NCBI RefSeq assembly: GCF_023101765.2
Contig: NC_064236.1
Coordinates: forward strand, 13,604,993 to 13,668,992
DNA from: Spodoptera frugiperda
Lineage: Eukaryota > Arthropoda > Insecta > Lepidoptera > Noctuidae
Length of the DNA stretch: 64,000 nucleotides
Reading direction: 5' to 3'
Each line of letters begins with the position of its first letter. Positions within the stretch are counted from its first letter, which is position 1. The notes under the pieces were generated by a model, which saw nothing but the letters and a program-made list of their open reading frames with translations, did no database searches and had not been told where the DNA came from. The position numbers and the translations under genes are program-made. This document shows positions 32,381 through 46,800 of the stretch, in pieces.

Positions 32381-34855
32381 TTAAACTGCAGGAATTTACC
32401 TATTCCTGGATTTTAAGTGATCGGTCACGCCCACAAAATTATTGTATAAAATTGGGCCTTGTCGAAATACCGTTATGATTAGCCGCCTGAACAAACGCCA
32501 CAAACATTCCAAACTAACAACAAATGGTGAGAGCTATCAAACGACTGTTTTATTGAATTCAGAATTGAGCAGTTGCTAGTAAGCTGGGCGACGCGGCGGG
32601 ACCCGCTGGCGTCGCTTTATCGAAAGACAACGGCACGCGTGTGCTTCGAGTAACTAAACTGAGTCCTGTTTTTACACGGCCACAGCCACATCGCATAAAG
32701 TTAATGTTAATGAGAGCCGTGCCCATCAGTTTACTTACTGAGCCACGAGTGTACTCGTTGTTAGTATAGTTACTGTTATGTCACGTAGATCTGAATTTGT
32801 ATTGTGTTGGGGGCGGGGCGGTGCGGCCACCCGGTCGGTTAATGTTAGCAAGATCGGAAAGATCTCGATAATAAACCTATGGCAATAATACAGTTTTATA
32901 TGGCCGCGGACGGCGCGCAGTGTCCACCTCGCCCTCGTTTATATCACGTTGTTGCAGTTTTATTATACATTAAATAAATTTTATTGCAATCTGTTTCACT
33001 CTCCCTCAGACGTCGTTGCAATGTCTGTCTCGGCGGACGTTGCAGCTCGTCGATTGTTTCGAGTTGTAGGGTTCCGCAGACAGGTAGCTCATTACTCTTG
33101 ACTAATTTATGTAAGTAAATTATTTGTATCGATCAAACGATTTTTAATGTTAGTCGACGCTGATTATTTAAGTGTTAAGCAGGGTAAGCGAACAGAGCTT
33201 TTGATAAGTTAACGACGACGTTTAAATTTATTTTGCTATGCACTATTGCGATTAAGTAAATCACGCTCAATTCGTCCATCCTATAATAATTATTGTGATC
33301 ACTGTTGAATTAATGGAAAGTAAATAGAAGAATATTTATAGACTGATGTTCTGTTTGTCTGCGGAAACCCTATGTACTCATGTTAATCCAGGGCAAGCTT
33401 ATTATTCTATTCACGTTGGTAACTTTGTATCTAGAATGTGTTCAAGTTACTGTTTTACCATAAATGACCCGTTTTTAGGGAGAAATATATGACTAGATCA
33501 ATAGACGAAATGTACCTAGCTGCCTAGGTATAATAATTATGTTCTAATATTTATTTTGAAAATAAAGTAGACACTCCATTGTTGAATTTGCAAATTCCGA
33601 TCTATGTAGAGATGGACTCTGAGAATAAAATATTTTGAGATAACTATAAGTGTATATTTTTTTCTAACAAATAAAACGTTTAACAAAGTTTGGTGTTTTT
33701 ATTGTTTCGCTCCTAATACCCAGTTAAGTACCCTAGGTAACTATCCTGGGTACTACTTATGAACGAGGAAGGTGAAATGGTCACTAAAAGTCAGTACCTA
33801 TCTGACTGTAATATGGAGTGACCCTTCTGCATACTGAGAATTTTTAAACAAAAAGACCTAAGAATTGAGCTCTGAACACTAGGGGTGTATCTAGACTATC
33901 TCACGACTTGGGCGAGGAGTAAGAACACCCATATTTTACTTTTTTGGCTCTAAAGTGGAAAATTATCACTTTCTTCCTCACCTGGCTACCCAGAACGACG
34001 GTGAATAGCACTGGTTCGAAAATACCCTTGACCCATCTTACACGAGATGCGAGAAACATATTCTTCTGTAGAGACTCCGCCATCTATGTAATTTTACCAA
34101 AATTGTTTTTTTTTTATTACATAATAATATTACTATTCTAGTTCTATTAGTCAGGCACCATAATGTACTTTGCTGTTAGTTTGAAAGTGATGTCAATTAA
34201 TTAAGTATCTAATAAAAAGTAGGTAGGTACACCTTTAAACATACATATCATACTTGCATTGTACCCCTTACAAATAGATAGGAAATTATTCAGTGATCCG
34301 AGTTATTAGTTTTTAAATTATTCCCAATTATTTTAGTAATACCTTTCCTTCCTCATTCCTCAACATTATTATCGCTATACAAATACTTATTACGGTTGAT
34401 TTGATTAAAGGCATTAGGAATGAATTCTTTATTACCATATTTCGTAGTTTGAAACGAAAACAGTAACAAATATATTATAGTAGTCTTCTTTGGTATTGGC
34501 CGTTTTCAAGGTTAAAATAAAACTCTTATGGTGAATGGTCAGCTTTACCTGCATACTTGCCATATACAAAAATTATATAGGAGGCAGAAATGATTAAATC
34601 TGAACGCATCTGATATTTCTAGAGTCATCCATCCATCACTGTCTGTCTCCCGAATACTGTACGGTCTGTTTGTAAATGTCAAACAAACATTAGTGCAGTG
34701 TGTGTGTGTGAGACACGGCCGCACGGTTTATTTTATTCACTCGAGAATACTTACTTAAATGCTCATACATAACTGCATCCGATCATTATTTTATCCCATG
34801 TAGTTGGTGGCACTACCACAGTCTTGTTACATCCGGCGGTGATAGCACTAGTGCA

Positions 34856-37800
34856 ATGAATCCCGTCTGCTATAATGGGGGGGCCCATGATAGACTTATA
34901 CATGAGGCTGACCAGCTCATTTCTCATATTGAACGCGGATCCATGATACTAAAACTTTATCCGCGCAAGCGGCCCGAGCGTCGTTCTCTCTCCGTAAGGA
35001 GGGAAACCCTACAAATTATTTGGGCCAGAGCAGGAATTCCTCCGAAGAATATGTTTGAAGGCGCGCTCGACATTCGAGATATCAAGGAAGTGAGACTCGG
35101 CAAGGGATCCAAACACTTCGAGCGCTGGGCGGAGGAGGTGAAGAGGCTGGAGAGCTCCAAATGTTTCACCATCTATTATGGTTCTGAATTCAAACTGCGC
35201 GCAGCTTCGTTTGCAGGTAATTTATAGTTTGTAAACATGTCTAATTATATCGGGGCCACCAAATTGTCACATAAATTGCTGGCTGGATTTGAAACTTACA
35301 TAGAATTTGCATTGCCGAGTTATTGTTTTGATCAGTGTATGTACACATTTCTGGCAATATGTATGTTTTAACTGAGTCACTGAGCTACTTTCACAATCTG
35401 CAGCCCAAACTGACAAGGAATGTGAAGCCTGGGTAAAGGGAATCAGGTTTCTCATTGAGGAGGCAGTGAATGCATCATACCCCTTGCAAATTGAGAGATG
35501 GCTGCGGAAGGAGTTCTATGCTATAGAAAACGCTCATGAAAAGTAAGTAGGAGTCTTGTTTATTTGATACAATGTAAATTAAAATATTCCTAACCTTCAG
35601 TAGGACGACCATTGTCAAATGTGAATATTGAATAATAAAATATATCCTTTTTTTGTATTGGCATTTGATATCAGATACAATTGTAGCTGTGTCCCACAGA
35701 ATATAGACAGGGAGACTTTTTTTTACATACATTATACTGATATTTAAACAGATTTTATAATATAGACATGAAAGAAAAAATCAAGCTGTAAACTAATTTT
35801 TATTATGTTTGTCCTGATAAATATTAATGAAGTGCAACTGAATAAATATTATGGCATCAGTTTTTTCAAAACACAAAATCATTTGTAAACTGTTTCTTAA
35901 TCCTGTAATATACAAATAAGTATAGTCTGGTGTTGAACTGAATAGGAGAGCTGTGGTTATCCACAGCCCTCCTATTCAGTTTTTTCAGTTTTATTCCTAA
36001 GAATAAAACTGTAAAAACAAAGAATGCAATATACATCAGTGGTAAGCAAATGGTAGTATTTGATGAGAACAAAGGAATATTCGAAAATAAGGATATTTTA
36101 CTTATTTACAGGAAACTAAGTAAATGTTTCGCAGTAAAGTTATTTAAACTAAAACTCGGAAGAATATCGAGGGTGAAAAAACAACACACGTAATTTTTCT
36201 GTATCACACAATCGATTTTGTTTTCCAGATGTGTAAAATCTGGTTAGCATAGCTGCGCATAGTCTTTTCTTTTTTTTATGAGTAGACAGCATGGTTCGCT
36301 TATGGAAGCTAAAATATTTAAGTATGTGGTCAATGTTTGTTTAAGTTTTCTTTTTTTTTATATTAGTAATAGGATTGCTAAAATGTCATTGCATTGGAAA
36401 ACTGCATGTATTGAAGTAATATTTTAATGGTATTAAGACATTGTGACGGTTTAAAGTAAAGATGTTTTTATCTAGACACAAATAAATTGAAATAAGGTTC
36501 TAAATAATATTTTGCTGTAGAAAACATTTAAGTTATTAGATCTATCATCTATATCCTTAGAAAAATTTATAAGGCGTTTGATACAATGTCAAAAGACTTC
36601 AATGCATTGCCCTGATACTGCTCATATATTTGGTATTCGTTTTTTGTTCAAACATGATGTCCTGTAAAAAGACTTTATATCGTTTATATGCTTCATCATG
36701 AACGTGACTGATGTGTATTTGGTATTATTTAGCATCTCATTGAAGGAAGTGAAGGGATTCCTTCCGAAAATAAACTGTAAGATAGCCACCAACAAGCTGC
36801 GGGATATATTTCAAGAGGTGGACACAGATAAAAGGGGAGAAATCGGCTTCGACGACTTCTCTAGCCTTTACCAGAAACTGATTTTTGACGAAAATGTAAG
36901 TCATTCAAACATTTGGTCATATTTTCACATAAAATAAAAACTATGTAAACATAATATCATACTGTTTTGATACATAAAACTGTTGACTGAAAAAAGTGTC
37001 TACATCTACTCATACGCATTGTTTTGAATAAAATTCTAAATTATATGTTTACATCAACAGAATGTCCACGATATTTTTGACAAGTACTCGTTGTACTGCA
37101 AGAATGGCTCGACCATCACATTACGTGAATTTCAAAGCTTCCTCCGAGTGGAACAGCATGACAGGCTTGGAGATGATGAAGCCGTCGCTTCCCAGTTCAT
37201 ACGAGATTACCTGCGCGATCCGCAAAGGGATATCTATGAACCGTATTTCACTTTGAATGAGGTAGGTTTACTTTATATATTTCTTTTTTGAATTAGTACT
37301 ATGTGTTGGAAAATAATTTCAGCACCAATTGATTCTACAAAGGTATAAAAGACTCTTGCTATAGTAGTGATTTATTTCAGTTTGTTGAGATGCTGTTCTC
37401 GAAACAAAACACCATCTGGGACAGTAAACATGATGCCGTGACACAGGACATGACGAGACCACTATCCCATTACTGGATATCTTCATCGCATAATACGTAA
37501 GCACCCTTTGACTTAAATTTCATCTCAAATTCTCTGTACAGGTACGCCCACATCCATTGACGTCAACAAGAAATATTGACGTAACCAACGTCGCATGAAA
37601 CACTGTCGAGATTTATAACCTGTGTCTAACTCTGCATGAACTATGTTTGTCCTTCTAGGTATCTCACCGGCGATCAATTTTCGAGTGAATCTTCGTTGGA
37701 AGCTTACGTTCGTTGCCTGCGGTCTGGGTGCCGATGCATTGAGCTCGACTGCTGGGATGGCCCGGATGGAACTCCATTTATTTACCACGGCCACACACTG

Positions 37801-40800
37801 ACCACCAAAATAAGATTCATGGATGTCCTACGAACAATTAAAGAACACGCTTTCGTGGCGTCCGATTACCCGTTGATTCTGTCGATTGAAGATAACTGCA
37901 CCTTGCCTCAACAACGCCGCATGGCGACCGCTTTCCAAGATGTCTTCGGAGACATGCTGGTCGTCCAGCCATTTGACAAAAACGAGACTTGTTTGCCGTC
38001 ACCTGAAAACCTGCGCAGAAAAATAATTCTAAAGCACAAGAAGTTACCAGAAGGGGCGGAAGAAACTTCCTTTTCGTTTCGTCAGGAAGAGGTAAAGGAT
38101 TTAGACTTGCGGAATTCTATCAAGAACGGAATATTGTTGCTCGAGGACCCGGTAGATAAGGAGTGGAATCCCCACGCTTTCGTACTGACGGAATCCAAGC
38201 TGTATTATACGGAGCATTACAGCAATCAGCAGGAGACTGATGCGGAGAGTGATGGAGAGCCTGAAGCCGAGGCCCCTGTGGTTCCTCAGGAGGAGCTGCA
38301 CTTCGGGGAGTGCTGGTTCCACGGTAAGCTGGCGGGGAACAGGCAGGAGGCCGAGGAGCTGCTGCGGAACCACGCACACCTCGGAGACGGCACGTTCCTA
38401 GTGCGCGAGAGCGTCACATTCGTGGGCGACTACTGCCTGTCGTTCTGGCGCCAGGGCAAAGTCAACCACTGCCGCATCAAGTTGAAGCAGGAGCGCGGGG
38501 TCACCAAGTACTACCTCATTGACACCGTCTGCTTTGACAGTCTCTATAGCTTGATCACACACTACAGGCAGCATCCATTGCGCAGTCAGGTAGGCTTTTT
38601 AAAATTAACAAATTGCTTTTTGGTTTTGTAAACATTTCAGAATTACAAAGTAATATTCTTCTAGGAATTCTTGATTACGCTGAGAGAACCGGTGCCTCAG
38701 CCAAACAAGCACGAGGGCAAGGAGTGGTTCCACCCATTCTGCACTCGTGCTCGGGCAGAAGAGTTGCTACGCAAGGCCAACACTGACGGCGCGTTCCTCG
38801 TCCGGCCCAGCGAGAAGGACAACTCTTCCTTTGCTATAAGTTTCAGGTAAGAATGTCAAAACTTTGACCAAATAATGAATAATATGCAATATGGATGCTA
38901 TATACCAAATACTTTTTATAATGTTATATTTTCGACACTACATCCAAAACCATAAAACTTTCGGTGACACAAATATTACCTAGTGGATTTTATGATCACT
39001 GGATCTTAGCATCACCAATATTTTATTGAATTATTCACCATACATTAGCATTGCGTATATGCCACCATGGTATCTTGTCATACCCCATTCATAAAGAAAT
39101 ATATCATACAAGAATCACGCGAACCACATCTGAGCTGAAGTATCGCTGCAAATATTTTGCGTTCCGACCCCTCCGCGGCTAACAAGCTAGAACAATAAGA
39201 AAATTGGTGTGATTGAATTGAAAAATGCGTTTAAATTGCTGTTATCTAGTGCATCTATCGTTTTATTTATTTGAATAGCCTTGCCGCCTTGACACGTATA
39301 TCGGTTTAGCTAGCTACCCATCGCGTACCCACACGGTATACTGCATTCACGCAGGAGCTGTCTTTGTGATAGTACCTAAAACCCTTATTGGTATTTCGTG
39401 TGGTGTCGTATCGTGGATACCTCATACTACAAGTAGGTACATAGTGTCTGATTATTATCTAAACCTAGGTGTAACTATTTTGTGTTAATCGTTTCCGGAG
39501 AGCATTCTTTGTGCGATAAATATTTAAATTGTGCGATAACTCGTTTACAAAATTGTATTAAAATCTGATACTGTTTTGAATACCTTTTATGTAACAACAA
39601 TTCAAGTTGCAAGTCAAAGTACTAATCTTAAGGTCATCGATAGTTACCGTCATGTTGCATCTTTCTTATTATAATACGTACATTGTCATTATAAGTGCAT
39701 TATCCGCATGCTAACCAGTGTTCTATACTTACCTACGTAGGTACATTGTAAAGTTAGTATATTGATTCTTTCAAATACTTATTAGCTTTCCATCGTCGGG
39801 TTTGTCTTATCGTCTACTAGTTCCAATAAATGTATAAAACATTTAACGGATAAAATACCTAGGAGTATTATTACAGGTAATTTATAAAGATATATTTTAT
39901 ATTTTAATTCTAATTTTATTTCTGTAACGGTAGTATTGCAAGTTCAGGCTTATGGAAATTGTATCAATTCAAGAAAATTTCAAATTTCGTGCCAATAATT
40001 TCGAGATTTAAAAATCAGATTTAATCAAATCAATGACCGACTGAATAAACCAATAAATATTTGTAAAACACCGAAATAGAATGAATTTTTCGTTTCTACA
40101 AATAGAAATACTATTCACACAACAGTGACTCAGACCTGAAGAAATTCCGTTCTCGAAATGCAACTATACCAAATTGCAAGCGAAGCAAGAAAATGCCCTT
40201 GAAATTGAATTGCTAAGGAATAGTAATAAATTACGTAGTTATGTTTTTTCTCCTGACCTTTCCCAACTAGGCCGCGGTCAGCGCTGAATCTCGGCTAATC
40301 GTATACATTTTACGAGGAGCTCCTATTATACTTTCTGCCCGACTCAATCGTCTGGGATACACAAGTTCTAGGTTCTTTTCAAGACTTACGGTATTTTTTT
40401 TCGTGTTGCGTGTATGGCAACTGTGTTTTTCCCTGTTGCATCGCACTTTTCGGATCTTCTGTAAAATACCTGATCCCTCATGTAGACCCTGGCCTAAGTT
40501 GAATTGTTTAGGAAAAGATCGACAATTTATAAAAAAAATAAGTGCAACCTAAAATCAAGAGCTCTTCTAATGTATTTGATTTTTAAATTGCATTCAACAG
40601 TCTGGTTTTAATGATTCCTACCCTGTTGTATTTGTACATAACATTTTTTCAAACTGTTAAGTTCATCGCACGCCATAGTTAAATAATGTTATGGCACGAA
40701 AATTGTGAATCGGTTAACTTATAATGACTGGCACATTTAGATAAAAGTAGGTACGAAGGTTATATCTTCGTGATTTAGCTATTCCACAATAGATAGTGCC

Positions 40801-43800
40801 TACATGACTCATTTATGGGAATTAAATCATTGGCATACATATTATTTCCTATTGGTAATATTATCCAAAAATGTTGTCAAATTGCGTAGGTATACTTTAT
40901 TACCGTAGTTAAATGTGAATTTGACTGGATTTTATTGCTCGGAAATTACACTGGCACTTCTAGATTAAATGTGAAATTACCGCGGTTTAAGTACATATCA
41001 TAATCGCGGCTGTGACTACGCGTTTAGAAGTGCCGTTTCAGACTATTTGTGATAACACGCTCTATGTTCCTATACGTAGGTACTATGAATTTTAATACGT
41101 ACTAGTTGACCCGGCAAACTTCGTACTGCCTCTATATTCTTTTCTCACCTTTTAAACCTTCTCTGGAATTCCACAAATAATTCAAGACCAAAATTAGCCA
41201 AATCAGTCCAGCTGTTTTCGAGTTTTAGCGAGACTAACGAACAGCAATTGATATAGGTACAGATTGTAGCATGTACGTAATTACGTTTTCAGGACGCAAA
41301 GGGAGATAAAGCACTGCAGGATCAAGCTCGAAGGTCGTCTGTACACCATCGGCACGGTGAGGTTTGAGAGCCTGGTCGAGCTGGTCAGCTACTACGAGAA
41401 GAATCCTTTGTACAAGAAGGTTACGCTGTGGCTGCCCATCAGCGAAGAACTTGTTAGGCGTATTATTGCCGTAAGTAGCATATATAAATTAAAATAACAT
41501 AAATTAATATTAAACGCCCTTCCTCTCTCCTACGAATTTTAATTTTGCTGTGCCCGACAGAGTCCATGATTGTGACTAAATACTGTATTTTCTAACACTT
41601 ACTTGAACTTAAAATTTAAATTTCGGTATCATACCAATAAATAGACCGGGACCTTTCCCTTACAAACTAAAATTCCTAACGAAGAAAGATATGTTCATGT
41701 CACATAAAGAATACATAATATATTGTTCCACAGGAACCTGACGACAACACTGTGTACGGGACCCCAGGCTACATGGATCCGACAGCTTTCACTTCTAAGG
41801 TAATTTTATTCAATCTATACTAAACACCGTTTTCATCTAGTTTCACATAATTATGTATGACCTATTAATGAGATACCAATACCCAACTGCGTATAGGATT
41901 CAAATACAGTAGAGACAACTAACATGCTTTTAAAATGAAATGGTTGGTCCAATGCATGGCACATTATGGAGTAATAATTTGGCAATTATTGCATGTTTAC
42001 TAATAACACGAGTGCCTTGCACAGTACTGAATCAACTGGATATAACAGTAGAGAATAAACATTAATATGGGGGCAAACGTGGTTTTGTATTTCGATTCGT
42101 TGATATTAAAAATTAGGTAGCCTTTAAAATACACAAAAACTTTTTTAAAAAAAGGGATCACCTTCTTAATTCAGCGTGCGATACTCCTTTTTTTAAGTCG
42201 GGTAATATACCTAAAATATTTAAAGTCTGAAATATACTATGCTGAAAACCGCATCAAAATAGGTTCACCCAAACGCGAGAGAATCGCGCACAAACATACC
42301 GGTCAAACTGAGGACCACCTTAATTTTTAATTCGGTTAAAATAAATCTTAAGCAGGCAGTGCCGAGAAAGAAGCATAGAAATTGCTTCGTAAACGTAAGA
42401 ACGTAGCGAGAATAGAGTGTAACACTAATGGTAACTTATGGATTATATATTTAACATCATAGTATATGTCTCTGTTACCTAAATGGTGATGCGTCTCTTG
42501 TGGTATCTTGTATTCTTGTCCTGTAAATGTACATGTATGTATATCAGAATCGAACGGCCTGTAACAAAGATTCTATTAAAATTACCTGTATTAGTATTCA
42601 AACTTTCTCATTAAAAGTAACATAACGATACCTCTAATTATATTGTTCATACTATGTAATGATTTGCACTATCTTTTCCCTAATGTTTTCTTATATGTAT
42701 AGATTCAGGAGATACGGAGTATTGGTGGATCGGTGAACAGGTTAACTAACCAGCTTATAGTAATGCACTTAGCTTTACAATTTGAGTTATAGTAACATTG
42801 TATTTAATAACCTGCTTAATATAATACTCTTTTGAACCAATTTAACATAAATATATTTGTCGCCTGTCAAGTTATTGAATACAATCCATTATTATTGTTT
42901 TAGTATTACTTAACATAAGTTTTTAATCAATATGTTCATTTTAATCTTGCTCAATTGTTAGCTAGATAATATTTACCATGCATAGTTGTTACTGGTTGAA
43001 TTTATTCATGTCGAAATGTTAATTAATGCTGTACCTTTAGTACAAGTTTACGTTGAACGAAATCGAAACGACAACAGCGCGTTCGATCTGATTGACCGGC
43101 GCGAATAAACCAATCAATTAGAGCGCCGAACGCACTCTCGTTTCGATTACTTTGAGCGTAAAGCAAACTCTTATTAACGGTAGGTACTGATTTGCGATCG
43201 CATTATCGAAGTAGGAAACTCGTATCATTTAGCAACAAATTGATATAATACTTTGCATAAACTGCTTATAATTAACTATGCACGTATTAATGCTAACTCT
43301 GGACATGACTTTTAATTAATATTGTGTACTAAAAATGAACATCGTGAAAGTAAGAGGTACCTCTCTTCTTTTGTTCTTCCTGAGAAGTACTTACTTAGAT
43401 CATAAGTAGATCTGTATGTCTACAATTACATTTAACATCATAGTATATTAAAATTAGGTACATGAGTAGTAAATAATTCATTTACATATTATATGTAGGG
43501 TAGACTGGGGGCCAACGTAACACATTTTGTTTGACGGGCTCTGGTGTTAAATCTATTTGTTTTTTATAAATTTTTTTAGTGAATTTAGGGGCACTGGTTA
43601 TTTATTTAAAGTATTTTTTACTCGTAGTCGACTAATGTAATAAAGGAAACCTAAAAATTGAGTTTTATCGTTAGGAGGGCGATTGTTACAATTGTACCCA
43701 TCGTGTGGTCAATTGTAACAAAAGATTTTTATGAAATAAAACACAAGTGGGTTAAGTAAGAATACTCAAAGTAATTTTTAATTGCAGTCTTATCAGTTAT

Positions 43801-46800
43801 GAATCAATTTTTAATCACAAAAACAAGATATTTCTTTAATTATTTAAACTGGACACAATTATATTTGAACTAGAAGCACATAGCTATTCTAGCTTTATTC
43901 AACAAACAAAAACGATGTTTATTTGACAAATTAATATTAGGAGCCTTACTTTTCGTTTTAAGTTTGGTAATAACTCAGTAACATTTATAAAATACGAAAT
44001 AAACAACTTTTTTCTGTTTGTATGGTGTTACAATTGTCCACTGTTACAAATATCCCCATCCGCGTAACTCATATTCTTCAGCACAATAAGTTATTACGAT
44101 CTAGAAATAAACTAGAACTCTGCTAAAACAAACATAACAACTTAAGTTGAAAAAAGTATTGACAAAAGAGAATTTAATAAAAACATTTTCGCAAGTGTGA
44201 CAGGTATAATTTGCTTCTTGTGCTGTACACTCCTCGTGTGCCCACATTTTGCACTGAGAGCACTGTATCCAGATCTCATACGGTCTGCTGGCGCTGTAAG
44301 GTTCTATACAAACAAGACAAAACCACTCTTTGGTAGTGTAGGTCTTCGTCAGATTCAATAATATTTTTAGTTTTCTCTTTTTGGTGCTCTCCTTTTCGTA
44401 TTTCTTTGACCTTTCCTTTATACTGACCTTTTGTACTATCTGCACTAAAATTAATTTTAATTTGTTTTGCTTTTTTCCTTGTTTCTGCTTCTCTACGTAT
44501 AGCTTCTTTTTCTGGGGTATCTATATATATTGCAGTCTTCTTTTTCCAATTTCCGAAATTGGACACGTGGACAATTGTGACACGGGGATAATTGTAACGT
44601 TTCAATTGTCCCCGTCGTCAGTGGTACAACTGTCCTTAATACACAGTCTATGGAAAAATTAAAATAACTAATACTATACTAAATATTATAAAGTAAGCAT
44701 TAGGCTACGCAAAATACAATAGCTCAGAAGGCGACTTAATGAAAAATCTCGAGAGAATATAGATAATTTAAGTAGATATTACACAATTAATTAGTACGAA
44801 ATACTTACTTTGGTGCTGCAGAAATAAAATTTCGTCTTTAACACGTCAGTTTCGCAGCTCGCGCGCTGCTGGCTAGTGAGCAGGTCGGGACGTGTCCTGC
44901 GCGTATTCAGGCTCACGCACACATCCGTTAATGGCTTAATAGTCAAAATATCGCCAATGTTACTATTGTCCACTGTTACTACTGCCCCCAGTCTACCCTA
45001 ATTAGAAAAGTTACTAGTTACTATGAATAGTGTAGATTTAAGTATCAGCTTATGTACCAATCGGTTTGTGGCATAGGCTATTGTAGCGTACCACAAAATA
45101 ACGTGTTGCTAATGATGAGTTTTGAACAGGTGACTGTGAAAGCTCTGTATGACTACCGCGCGCGGCTGGACGACGAGCTGTCGTTCTGCAAGCAAGCCAT
45201 CATCACGAACGTGGACAAGCCGGACGGGGGCTGGTGGCGCGGAGACTATGGCGGCAAGAAGCACCACTGGTTCCCCGCTAACTACGTGCAGGAAATAGAG
45301 GTTCCGCACATTCCCGACGGCCCAGTTAGTATTGTTGACTCGGTAGCGACTAGCGACGCAATCACGCAACGCATTCATCGCCATAGGAACCCTAGACACA
45401 TTCCGTCTGATTATAACAATGTATTCTTTATTATCTATGTTTCTTCTATGTTAACATTGGTTTTGTCATTTCTTCGCCTAATTTCATGTTTATTTACTTG
45501 TTTCATCTTCTTCACTTCTTTTCTTTGGTTATATTTTTTATTTTGAAACTGTGTTTGATATTTTGAGTGGATATCTAATATAATTTATTGTCATAGGGTC
45601 TCGAGAACGAAACCGCAGCTTTGGGCTCATTACAGAAAGGCGTCGTAGACGTGCTAGGCGCTGTGGTGGAACTGGTAGTGGGTGATGAGGGCGGCGCGCC
45701 GCGCTGGCTGGTGCGCATACAGAGCCCGCAGATGTGCGGCCCCTTCGACATGGCCGCGCCCACCCGCGAGATAGCGCTCGAATGGCTCACCGCCATCAAA
45801 GAGGCAGCCATCAGTGCCAGTGCCCGCTCCCTTCAGCATAAAAAGATGGAACGCACGTGGAGGATTGCTAAAGAGATGTCCGACCTGATAGTCTATTGTC
45901 GCTCCGTCACTTTCAACCAGGAGCGCATTCGCAACAAAGGCTTCATATACAACGAAATGTCTTCTTTCCCCGAAACCAAAGCTGAGAGGCTGATGTGCCA
46001 ACAGGAGACTCCGTTCTTCCTCAAGTATCACACCAAACAACTGAGTCGCATTTACCCGAAAGGACAGAGGATCGATTCTTCGAACTACAACCCTGTTCCA
46101 TTCTGGAACGCTGGCTCTCAGATGGTAGCTCTGAACTACCAGACCCCGGATAAGCCGATGCAGATTAATATGGGAAAGTTCAAGGAGAACGGTGGTTGCG
46201 GTTACGTCTTGAAGCCGGAGTTTATGTTCGATGAAGGCTACAATCCGTATTCGAAGAAGAGTATTGAAAAGAAAGTGAAGCCGTTGCTAGTGAAACTGCG
46301 CTTGATCGGGGCCAGGCACCTCATAAAGACAGGCCGTGGCACTACCAGCCCGTCGGTGGAAGTCGAAATTATTGGGGCGGAATATGATTCTGGCACTAAA
46401 CTCGTCACAAAGACAGTTGGTGAGTATACGCACATATTCACACATTCCTGGCAGGCTTAACAATAACTAAATACAATTCAAAATGTAGTAGATACCGCTA
46501 TGAATACATTACAGCACCCCTATGTTGTATGTACATTACTTTGTCATTAAAAATATTAATGATATTTCCTTTTCTCGTTTCAGCTGATAACGGCCTAAAC
46601 CCGGTTTGGAACGACATTTGCGAATTTGAGGTGAAAAACCCCGATCTGGCTCTCATTCGTTTCCTTGTTCAAGATGAGGACATGTTCGGAGACAGGAACT
46701 TCATAGGGCAGGCAGTATTCCCAATCACATGCCTGCGATCTGGGTACCGAAGCGTACCTTTGACCAACGCGTACTCAGAGGAACTTGAGCTATCATCGCT

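Larger units (their letters stand above)
31210..34855. other. PAN3 3' UTR and PAN3-PLC-gamma intergenic region
   Basis: Contains candidate PAN3 poly(A) signals, a TTAA-flanked MITE (31981-32380), and a GC-rich patch at about 32570-32940 of unknown meaning, possibly a long 3' UTR or a CpG-rich regulatory stretch. The PLC-gamma promoter and 5' UTR must lie toward the right end, where there is a short (GT)n run near 34698. Confidence 0.55.
41800..45129. other. PLC-gamma intron 9 (transposon-rich)
   Basis: 3.3 kb between the cSH2-linker exon and the SH3 exon. It contains a candidate 30 nt microexon (42703-42732), a palindromic repeat (43045-43168) and a 1.5 kb TA-flanked DNA transposon (43498-44998). 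Confidence 0.7.

Noticed and set aside
44101..44605. PHD-finger host gene in a PLC-gamma intron
   Set aside because: The frame is broken and the segment lies between the inverted ends of a TA-flanked transposon, so it is called a transposon relic.
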